Shown here: one piece after another, positions 1 through 5,599 of the stretch | How the letters are laid out: each line of letters opens with the position of its first letter | How positions within the stretch are numbered: the first letter of the stretch is position 1 | Source of the DNA: Candidatus Cloacimonas sp. 4484_275 | GTDB taxonomy: Bacteria; Cloacimonadota; Cloacimonadia; Cloacimonadales; TCS61 | Direction of reading: 5' to 3' | DNA length: 5,869 bases | Assembly: GCA_002085205.1 (NCBI GenBank) | Contig: NATF01000096.1 | Coordinates: 1-5,869 of the forward strand | Program-made: the position numbers and the translations under genes | The notes under the pieces: model-generated | Databases searched by the model: none | What the model was told of the DNA's origin: nothing | What the model saw: only the letters and a program-made list of their open reading frames with translations

Positions 1-713
1 TAATCAGTCCAGCCGTCGTAAAGGGTATTTCCGGGATTACCGGTTCCGTCGTCAAAAGTGGAACTGTCTCCCCAGCCGACGACTCTTCCGTTTCCGTATT
101 CACAGGTAACCAAAAGCGGAGTGTAATGAGAATATTCTCTCCAAATATGTTCTTCCGCCGGATAATTGGCGGACATCGTCGAGCCTGCCCACATTCCGAC
201 CCGATTGATATTTTCCGTAATGAAAGTTCGAGGGGATTCGATGTAGGAAGCCGGTTCAAGCCATTCGTTGTCGCTGTTGAAGCTCATATGAAAGTAGGTC
301 ATTGATTGCAACGAATAATCGAAAATATCTTGTGCATCCCAACCGTTATTGTTTCTATCAGCACCATCATGGTCGGCGATCATAAAAAGTCCGCCGCCGT
401 TTTGAACGAAATCGAGAATTGCCTGTTTTTCGGAATTGGTAAACGGATTTTGTGGTTCCGGAATGATGAAAACATCACAATTTTGCAACGCATAAGAAGT
501 AATTTGCGAACCGTTCAAAGTTAAAGTTTCATATCCCAAATCTCTCAAAGCTTGTCCGTAATCCGAAAATCCACCTATCCAATTCGGCGGAGTTCCGATA
601 ACCCAATCCGCATTTCCCGCCGTTTCTTCTTTCGTGTTATCAAACAGAACGGTGACAGCGGTTAAGCTTCCGCAAACAAACAAAGCGATTAATATCAATC
701 GAATTTTTTTCAT
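1..713 (-). CDS. Secreted protein with amidotransferase-like (GATase1/ThuA-like) domain, 3' end outside window
   Basis: This open frame starts at ATG 713 and runs 237 codons without a stop to the window edge, so the C-terminus is missing. AAGGA at 720-724, 6 nt upstream, supports the start. Residues 1-19 look like a Sec signal peptide: MKK, a hydrophobic core, then SLTA before the likely cleavage site. There is no good lipobox. The mature part has an alternating beta/alpha pattern, with DVFIIPEPQNPF, then EKQAILDFVQNGGGLFMIADHDGADRNN, and later YGNGRVVGWGDSSTFDDGTG. This matches the class I glutamine amidotransferase-like fold seen in many exported proteins of uncultured bacteria. No catalytic Cys sits in the usual nucleophile-elbow position (the segment reads GGLFMIAD), so a binding or structural role is more likely than amidotransfer; that is inference. 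It follows the broken tag gene by 22 nt. Family membership is from recall, and the exact function is unknown. Confidence 0.8.
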   Translation of the reverse strand, partial: MKKIRLILIALFVCGSLTAVTVLFDNTKEETAGNADWVIGTPPNWIGGFSDYGQALRDLGYETLTLNGSQITSYALQNCDVFIIPEPQNPFTNSEKQAILDFVQNGGGLFMIADHDGADRNNNGWDAQDIFDYSLQSMTYFHMSFNSDNEWLEPASYIESPRTFITENINRVGMWAGSTMSANYPAEEHIWREYSHYTPLLVTCEYGNGRVVGWGDSSTFDDGTGNPGNTLYDGWTD

Positions 714-719
714 TCTTAT

Positions 720-724
720 TCCTT
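720..724 (-). promoter_or_regulatory. Ribosome binding site of the secreted amidotransferase-like protein
   Basis: The minus strand reads AAGGA here, 6 nt before the ATG at 713. It fixes the start directly before a clear signal peptide. The preceding 40 nt are very AT-rich with several TATAAA-like runs. I cannot name a paired -35 element, so I do not call a promoter. Confidence 0.6.
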
Positions 725-735
725 TATATATTCTT

Positions 736-1195
736 TTATAATTCTTTATATCTGAAACAGGAAACGAGATGGTCGTTTATCATTCCTGCGGCTTGCATAA
801 AAGCATAACAGATTGTAGAGCCGACAAATTTGAAACCTCTTTTTTTCAGATCGTTGCTCATAGCTTCCGATTCGGGGGAAGAAGAGGGAATTTCCGATTC
901 CGTTTGCCAATGATTTTTAATGACCTTTCCTTTTGTAAATTGCCAGATATATTTGTCAAAACTACCGAATTCGGTTTTAATTTGAAGAAATTTCCTTGCA
1001 TTATTTACGGCGGCTTCTATTTTCCGTCGATTGCGAATAATAGATTTATTTTGAATAAGTTCTTAAACCGGCTTGAAATGTATCCAATAGCAAAAATTCG
1101 AAAAGTTTGGTATCATCGTGAAGCGGAACTCCCCATTCTTCATCGTGGTATTTAATCATCAACGGATTTTTTCCGACCCATTCACATCGTTTCAT
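736..1195 (-). pseudogene. tag: DNA-3-methyladenine glycosylase I, broken by an internal deletion
   Basis: Tag removes 3-methyladenine from alkylated DNA in base excision repair. The N-terminal piece starts at ATG 1195 and reads MKRCEWVGKNPLMIKYHDEE, then WGVP and ending FQAGL. It continues as RTYSK and stops at 1046, after 49 residues. The C-terminal half resumes in another frame from about 1062 (ELIQNKSIIRNRRKIEAA), continues through KKRGFKFVGSTICYAFMQAAG and NDHLVSC, and stops at 736. Compared with E. coli Tag (187 aa), about 34 residues after QAGL are missing, including the conserved SW that follows it. Four nt replace about 102, so the loss is about 98 nt and shifts the frame. Restoring it gives about 185 aa. 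The zinc ligands known in E. coli (C4, H17, and the H and C of NDHxxxC) survive in the two halves. E. coli Glu38 aligns with Asp. The start lies 2 nt after the yrbG stop, with AGGA 7 nt upstream. No functional enzyme is expected. Confidence 0.9.
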
Positions 1196-1197
1196 AT

Positions 1198-2139
1198 TTA
1201 TTTCCTATGGAACAAGAAAATTAGATAAAGCAAATATAAAATTAGGAAAGCGATTGCTTCCAAGCGGTAAATTTTGTGTTTTTTGCCGAGAAAAAGCGTA
1301 AAAAACAAAATCAGCGTGGTTAAAATGAGAAGAAGGAAATCAATATTCAAAAGAGGATCAAATTCCAGCGGATGAATAATTGAACTTATTCCCAAAACAA
1401 GCAGTAAATTGAAGATATTTGAGCCGAGAACATTTCCGATGGCAATGTTATTATGTTTTTTCAAAACGGAAATTATGGAAGTAACCATTTCCGGAAGGGA
1501 AGTTCCCAAGGCAACAATGGTGAGAGCGATAAATTTTTCGCTGACATGTAGATGCTCGGCTATTTTAACGGCGTTCGTAACGACCAATTTCCCACCGACA
1601 AAAAGACCGATAATACCTAACACAATGAAAATTATCGATTTTGGAAGAGAAATCAAGTGAACCTGAAAATTTTGAGTATCTTTCGAAATTCCGAAAACAT
1701 AAATGAAAAAAAGAAAAATGGCGACAAGCAAAATAAAACCGTCGAGACGCGATAAAGTGTGTCCGGAGAATCCGAAATTATTTGCCAATAAAAAGACCAA
1801 AATCGTGCTCGCCAAAACGAAGGGAACTTCTTTTAAAACCGTGTTCCTCAAAACGAAAATAGGTTTGATCAAACCGGCAATTCCGAGAACCATCAAAACA
1901 TTGAAAATGTTGCTGCCGATAATGTTTCCGAAAGCAATTTCGTCATAATTTTTGAAACTGGCAATGATGTTCACGATAAGTTCGGGGGCGGAAGTCCCGA
2001 ATGCCACAACCGTGAGTCCGATGGCAATTTCGGAAATATCAAGTCGTTTTGCCAAAGAGGCGGAGCCGTCCACAAGCCAATCCGCGCTTTTTACCAGAAG
2101 CACGAAACCGATAATCGTTAAACCGAAAGCAATTAACAT
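1198..2139 (-). CDS. yrbG: Calcium/sodium antiporter, CaCA family (YrbG-like)
   Basis: This 313-aa inner-membrane protein is close in length to E. coli YrbG (about 325 aa). It consists almost entirely of hydrophobic segments and carries the two inverted alpha-repeats that define the Ca2+/cation antiporter superfamily. Repeat 1 is GTSAPEL (48-54) followed by GNIIGSNIFN (71-80). Repeat 2 is GTSLPEM (212-218) followed by GNVLGSNIFN (235-244). The acidic residue in each GTSxPE motif is part of the ion site in characterised exchangers. The family exchanges Ca2+ (or another divalent ion) for Na+ or H+, and the substrate cannot be told from sequence. ATG 2139 follows GAGG with short spacing (about 4 nt) and lies 9 nt after the yycJ stop. 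The stop is 2 nt before tag. It looks intact and is probably co-transcribed with yhaM and yycJ. Confidence 0.93.
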   Translation of the reverse strand: MLIAFGLTIIGFVLLVKSADWLVDGSASLAKRLDISEIAIGLTVVAFGTSAPELIVNIIASFKNYDEIAFGNIIGSNIFNVLMVLGIAGLIKPIFVLRNTVLKEVPFVLASTILVFLLANNFGFSGHTLSRLDGFILLVAIFLFFIYVFGISKDTQNFQVHLISLPKSIIFIVLGIIGLFVGGKLVVTNAVKIAEHLHVSEKFIALTIVALGTSLPEMVTSIISVLKKHNNIAIGNVLGSNIFNLLLVLGISSIIHPLEFDPLLNIDFLLLILTTLILFFTLFLGKKHKIYRLEAIAFLILYLLYLIFLFHRK

Positions 2140-2148
2140 TTTTCCTCG

Positions 2149-2934
2149 TTAAACATCTATGATCGGAGTCGGTTCATATTGGCTGGAAACAATCAGATTC
2201 AAGTCCAGATTTATGGTTTTCAAGTAACTCTCAACCAGATTTTTGGCAATTTCCGGTTTGTTGTTTATTTCGCTTAAATGAGCTAAAATAATGTTTTTCA
2301 AACCGGGATGAATAATTTGACTGATGACCGCCACCGCTTGTTCGTTGGAAAGGTGACCCATTCTGCTTTTCACTCTTTGTTTAAGTTCCCACGGGTAAGG
2401 ACCTTCGAGAAGCATTTTTTCGTCATGGTTGCTTTCCAGAATTATGGTAGTTGCTTCTTGGAATTTGAGTAACATTAATCTGGAACTGTATCCCAAATCC
2501 GTGGCAATTGCCAATTTCCGATTATTTTCGTCTTGTTTTTGAAGAACGAAATTAACGCCGTCCACAACATCGTGGGAAGAGGGAAAAGTAGAAATTTGCA
2601 AGTCTCCTATTTGGAAAGTTTCGCCGTTTTCAAAATGAATAATGCCGGCAGGAATTTTTCCCAATCTGTGTCTGCTGACAAGATAGGTTTGTTTCGTGAT
2701 GAAAAGCGGAATTTTGTATTTTCGGCAAACCACTCCGGCGCCTGAAATATGATCGCTGTGCTCGTGACTGATAATCAAAGCTTTTAATTTATTTTCATTC
2801 AAATTTATTTTTCGAATTGCTTCGGATATTTTGATTCCGCTTAATCCGGCATCTATCAAAATTTTTGTATTTTCCGTTTTAACCAGAATGCTGTTTCCTT
2901 TGCTTCCGCTTGCCAGAACTGCTGTTTGAAACAT
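2149..2934 (-). CDS. yycJ: YycJ/WalJ-type metallo-beta-lactamase-fold exonuclease
   Basis: This 261-aa cytosolic protein matches the usual size of the YycJ/WalJ family (about 264 aa in Bacillus). It opens with the family signature LASGSKGNS (7-15), then LIDAGLS and the metal motif HEHSDH (57-62). Further metal-ligand candidates are H121 in SSHDVVDG, D146 in ATDLGY and H219 in LAHLS. The family hallmarks ESNHD (167-171) and GHLSNEQA (193-200) are also present. In Bacillus the family is a 5'-3' DNA exonuclease linked to mismatch repair, and it is often encoded beside the WalRK two-component system. No walRK genes are visible here. AGGA 7 nt upstream supports the ATG at 2934. The gene begins 26 nt after yhaM ends and is followed 9 nt later by yrbG. 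All key residues are present. Family assignment is strong; the substrate is inferred from homologues. Confidence 0.93.
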   Translation of the reverse strand: MFQTAVLASGSKGNSILVKTENTKILIDAGLSGIKISEAIRKINLNENKLKALIISHEHSDHISGAGVVCRKYKIPLFITKQTYLVSRHRLGKIPAGIIHFENGETFQIGDLQISTFPSSHDVVDGVNFVLQKQDENNRKLAIATDLGYSSRLMLLKFQEATTIILESNHDEKMLLEGPYPWELKQRVKSRMGHLSNEQAVAVISQIIHPGLKNIILAHLSEINNKPEIAKNLVESYLKTINLDLNLIVSSQYEPTPIIDV

Positions 2935-2960
2935 TCAAAATTCCTTTCATCACGAATATT

Positions 2961-3911
2961 TTATTTCAGGTAATAATATCTTTCATTCAAACGGTCAAAT
3001 TCCGTCCATTTGGCATTTGGATTTTGGTTTGCTTCGATAAGCTGTTTAACTCCAACCGTTTGAGCATCAAGATTATCGGCATAATGAAGAACCACCGCTT
3101 CAATTGTTTGCGGAAGTCGGGCGGAGGCTTTTTCATATTCACCGTGATGAGATAAAATTAAATGACGAATCTTCATCAATAAATCTTCGGGGAAATTGTT
3201 AACGGCAGCCGCCTTTTCACACACGAATTGGTCTCCCAAAGGAATGTGACCGATCAATCTTCCTTGAACGGAAAAATCAATAACGGTTTTTACATTATAT
3301 TCAAAAACTTTTCCAATGTCGTGAAGGATTGCACCGGTAATTAAAATATCTTTGTTCACGGGATACATTTTAGAGGCAAAATCGCAAATTTGAACCACGG
3401 AAACGGTGTGTTCCAAAAGTCCGCCGATGTAGTTATGATGCCAATTTTTTGCTGCCGGAGCTTTTGCGAACAGATTAAAAAATTCTTTATCTTCAAAAAT
3501 GATAAGAAGCAGTTTTTTCAAATATTCGTTTTCCAGATTATCGATGTAAGAAAACAGTTTATCCGAAAGTTCATCTATATCTTTGGTGGTTGTTTCGAGG
3601 AAATTGGTCAGGTCGAATTCCTCGTTTTCCATTTTTCTGATTTTGGTGATGGAAAGCTGAATCTGAGTATTAAAAGAAACCACTTTTGCCTTGATTTTGA
3701 TAACATCGCCTTCTTCGAACATTTCGGAAATGGGTTTGGCGTTATTCCATACATTTCCGGTTATCGAACCTGTTTTGTCGGTAATTTTGAGACGAATGAA
3801 ATAATTATCGTTTTTATCCTGTCGCAATTCCTTCTGAGTTACCAGAAAGTAGCTGATTATCTCTTTATTCAGATAATTTTGAAGTTCTCTGACAAAAATT
3901 TTATCTTCCAT
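2961..3911 (-). CDS. yhaM: 3'-5' exoribonuclease YhaM (OB-fold plus HD domain)
   Basis: This 316-aa cytosolic protein is nearly the same length as Bacillus YhaM (314 aa). Residues about 12-92 form a nucleic-acid-binding OB-fold (YFIRLKITDKTGSITGNVWN, then EEGDVIKIKAKV). Residues about 155-290 form an HD phosphohydrolase domain with GGLLEHT (H168), ILHDIGK (H197, D198), GH (H222), H250, LSHHGEYE (H255, H256) and LHYADNLDA (D279). YhaM is a metal-dependent (Mn2+) 3'-5' exoribonuclease in RNA turnover, also reported to act on single-stranded DNA. ATG 3911 lies 6 nt after AGGA. The start codon and ribosome binding site lie inside the end of the upstream TOPRIM-like frame, an 11-nt overlap, so translation may be coupled. 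GC is visibly higher than in the two genes before it; for example 28 of 60 bases at 3181-3240 are G or C. Confidence 0.94.
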   Translation of the reverse strand: MEDKIFVRELQNYLNKEIISYFLVTQKELRQDKNDNYFIRLKITDKTGSITGNVWNNAKPISEMFEEGDVIKIKAKVVSFNTQIQLSITKIRKMENEEFDLTNFLETTTKDIDELSDKLFSYIDNLENEYLKKLLLIIFEDKEFFNLFAKAPAAKNWHHNYIGGLLEHTVSVVQICDFASKMYPVNKDILITGAILHDIGKVFEYNVKTVIDFSVQGRLIGHIPLGDQFVCEKAAAVNNFPEDLLMKIRHLILSHHGEYEKASARLPQTIEAVVLHYADNLDAQTVGVKQLIEANQNPNAKWTEFDRLNERYYYLK

Positions 3912-4311
3912 ATTTTATCCTTTTTCCTTTTGTAATAGAATCAGTATCATTGAATTTATTTATTTTAAATTTTTCCCGTGTTTTTTCATTTATCCCCGCA
4001 AGCAACCAGCTTTCTATTTCTTTAATTACCAAAATAATATGATGTGGATCAATATTGGCAAATTGTTTTTGGATTTTTTGTTTTTTATGGGTAATACAGG
4101 GAGAATTGTTAATGTCGCTAATAAAAATGTAATCCGCTTTTATACTTTTGATAGATTTAATATAATTATTAATATTTTTTTTCTTTTTTTGAGAATATTT
4201 GATAATTTTTACAATTTTTTTCTTCTTTTCAAATTTCGGTTTGATTATTTTTTGAAAAAACCTTTCATCATCGTTTCCTTCTACAAATATAAAGAGCAAC
4301 TTATAATTCAT
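3901..4311 (-). CDS. Small TOPRIM-like protein, ATPase partner, probably truncated at the C-terminus
   Basis: This is a 136-aa, Lys/Ile-rich protein. I chose ATG 4311 because GAGGA lies 5 nt upstream and it follows the ATPase stop by one base; an ATG at 4356 would lie inside the ATPase gene. Residues 4-19 (KLLFIFVEGNDDERFF) look like TOPRIM motif I with the conserved Glu (E11). YIFISDIN (61-68) sits where TOPRIM proteins have DxD, but here it is DxN (D66, N68). KEIESWLLAG (97-106) resembles the E-x-E-(A/S)-W-L segment of DUF4276/RloB-type proteins. Such proteins pair with ABC-type ATPases in OLD-, RloAB- and PARIS-like systems, where the TOPRIM part is the nuclease. The frame ends abruptly after NDTDSITK. 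Its last residues are encoded by the yhaM ribosome binding site and start codon. From memory, related proteins continue for another 50-60 residues. Function is inferred, and activity is doubtful. Confidence 0.62.
   Translation of the reverse strand: MNYKLLFIFVEGNDDERFFQKIIKPKFEKKKKIVKIIKYSQKKKKNINNYIKSIKSIKADYIFISDINNSPCITHKKQKIQKQFANIDPHHIILVIKEIESWLLAGINEKTREKFKINKFNDTDSITKGKRIKYGR
3918..3931 (-). promoter_or_regulatory. Duplicated ribosome binding site of yhaM (tandem AAAAGGA)
   Basis: The minus strand reads AAAAGGA twice in direct tandem. The proximal AGGA is 6 nt before ATG 3911, which is ideal spacing; the distal copy is 7 nt farther. Both lie inside the last codons of the TOPRIM-like frame, exactly where that protein stops resembling its relatives. 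The repeat may be a chance doubled Shine-Dalgarno site or mark a junction. Confidence 0.55.
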
Positions 4312-4312
4312 T

Positions 4313-5563
4313 TTATTCCTCAAGTAGATTTTGGATATAAAGTTCTTCGATTCCAATGTCGTTTTTCAGAAAAGTTTTGATTTCTTTTTTATTTGCCGGT
4401 TTTATAATTTTAGAAAAGCCGTCACTATCGCGAGATACCAATAAAATATTGTTAATATCCGCATATTTTACAACTTCAGGGCTATGAGTCGTTACGATAA
4501 TTTGTTTTTTGGGGGAAACATCTTTCATCATATCCATAACTTTTGAAATTAGATAAGGATGTATATTGCGTTCCGGTTCTTCAATTATTGTTAAAGGTTT
4601 TTTTTCAAAATATAAAGCAACAATTAAAGCGGTGATATTTATAGTTCCGTCGGAAATTAAGGAAGCAGGCAAAAACTGATTCTCGAAATAAGTTTCTTGT
4701 AATTTGAAAAGTAAAGACTTATCCGCAAATTTTTCTACTCCCAAATCTTTTATAAAGGGTAACAAATCTCTAACTAAATTGAACAATTTTTTCCTTTTTT
4801 CGTTGTTTTCAGTAATGTTTTTTAAAATTATAGACAGATTGCTTCCGTTTTCTTCTAATTCCGCTTTTCCCGTGATTGGAGTTGCTTTTTTGGGTAACTT
4901 TGGGTCAAAGTCGTATAAAGAAGTATTAGCAATGATATCTTCCAGTTTGGGCATAAAAAAATAGGAAAACGGTCTTTCCAAAATAAGAGTTTTAGATGAC
5001 ATATTTTCCGGTAAAATTAAAGGAGAAAAAATATCATCTTCCGAAATATGAACTTTTTCGGGTTTTATTAAACCTACTTTCAAATTATTTTTTACCCGAG
5101 AAATTTTAATTTTTCCTTTTCCTAATATTTTTTCTTCTTTTAAATTTTTTTCATTTACGGTAACTTTAATAAAGTTACATTTTAGCAATAAAATGTCTTT
5201 AGCAACTGTAAATCCGGAATTTCTTTCATTAAAATTCAGAGAAAATTCATATTCGGTTTCATATACTCTTATACCTATTTTTTCACCTCTTGTAAGAAAG
5301 CCATAATTTGCATCGGAAATGAATTTAATAATTAGATTTTTTGAGTGTTTTATATTCATATTTCTTAAATATTCAATACCTCCTTGCATAGAAAGAGCAT
5401 TGGTAAGACCATGATTTACAATGTCTCTCAAGAATTCAAAAATATGAACAAAATTAGACTTCCCGGAAGCATTAGCACCGATTAAAACATTAAAATTATT
5501 AAGTTCTATTTCCATTTCATTAAAACTTTTAAAGTTTGAAACTATCAATTTTTTTATGCTCAT
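4313..5563 (-). CDS. RecF/OLD-like ABC-type ATPase (AAA_21 type)
   Basis: This is a 416-aa cytosolic ATPase. It begins IKKLIVSNFKSFNEMEIEL, typical of RecF/SMC-like heads. Walker A is GANASGKS (29-36). After a long variable middle (about 60-290) come an ABC signature-like segment LISDGT (302-307), Walker B LTIIEEPE (324-331) with NIHP just after, and the switch histidine in TTHSPE (358-363). The C-terminus (IGIEELYIQNLLEE) resembles the end of single-head ATPases of the COG4637/AAA_21 type. I see no nuclease or TOPRIM domain in it, so it probably works with the protein encoded one base downstream. In paired systems of this kind the ATPase senses a trigger and controls a TOPRIM effector. AAGGAGG lies 9-10 nt before ATG 5563. 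The gene is very AT-rich in places (10 of 60 bases are G or C at 5101-5160), suggesting acquisition. Length and motifs look intact. The exact system is not identifiable by eye. Confidence 0.88.
   Translation of the reverse strand: MSIKKLIVSNFKSFNEMEIELNNFNVLIGANASGKSNFVHIFEFLRDIVNHGLTNALSMQGGIEYLRNMNIKHSKNLIIKFISDANYGFLTRGEKIGIRVYETEYEFSLNFNERNSGFTVAKDILLLKCNFIKVTVNEKNLKEEKILGKGKIKISRVKNNLKVGLIKPEKVHISEDDIFSPLILPENMSSKTLILERPFSYFFMPKLEDIIANTSLYDFDPKLPKKATPITGKAELEENGSNLSIILKNITENNEKRKKLFNLVRDLLPFIKDLGVEKFADKSLLFKLQETYFENQFLPASLISDGTINITALIVALYFEKKPLTIIEEPERNIHPYLISKVMDMMKDVSPKKQIIVTTHSPEVVKYADINNILLVSRDSDGFSKIIKPANKKEIKTFLKNDIGIEELYIQNLLEE
4317..4321 (-). promoter_or_regulatory. Ribosome binding site that decides the TOPRIM-like start
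   Basis: GAGGA on the minus strand lies 5 nt before ATG 4311, inside the last codons of the ATPase gene. The two frames are separated by one base, an arrangement typical of translational coupling between partners made in fixed ratio. It favours ATG 4311 over the upstream in-frame ATG at 4356. Confidence 0.65.
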
Positions 5564-5570
5564 TTTAGTT

Positions 5571-5579
5571 AACCTCCTT
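5571..5579 (-). promoter_or_regulatory. Strong ribosome binding site of the ATPase gene
   Basis: The minus strand reads AAGGAGGTT, close to the full anti-16S complement and the strongest such site in the window. The ATPase ATG at 5563 follows at slightly long but normal spacing. The gap to the preceding PHP-type stop (5600) is 36 nt, with no hairpin or poly-U tract that would suggest termination. Confidence 0.7.
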
Positions 5580-5599
5580 GCTTGAATTATGCCGAAGAA

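Noticed and set aside
714..760. Promoter in the AT-rich stretch before the secreted-protein gene
   Set aside because: Several TATAAA-like strings occur, but no -35 box at proper spacing stands out, and most of the stretch is still coding sequence at the end of tag.
1046..1075. Programmed frameshift rescuing tag
   Set aside because: There is no slippery heptamer and about 34 conserved residues are missing, so a simple shift could not restore the enzyme.
769..1155. Plus-strand open frame of 128 codons
   Set aside because: It lies antisense to the tag pseudogene, which is clearly recognisable on the minus strand, and its own translation has no domain-like pattern or good ribosome site.
3390..3935. 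Plus-strand open frame of 181 codons, Phe- and Ile-rich
   Set aside because: It is the antisense shadow of yhaM, whose OB and HD motifs are all on the minus strand. Phe-rich composition is what Lys/Glu-rich genes give when read backwards.
4312..4356. Upstream in-frame ATG at 4356 as the start of the TOPRIM-like protein
   Set aside because: It would add 15 residues encoded within the ATPase coding end, and ATG 4311 has GAGGA at 5 nt and begins right at the conserved beta-strand.
4039..4380. Plus-strand open frame of 113 codons with membrane-like composition
   Set aside because: It is antisense to the Lys-rich TOPRIM-like gene and the ATPase tail. The apparent hydrophobicity comes from reading AAA/GAA codons in reverse.
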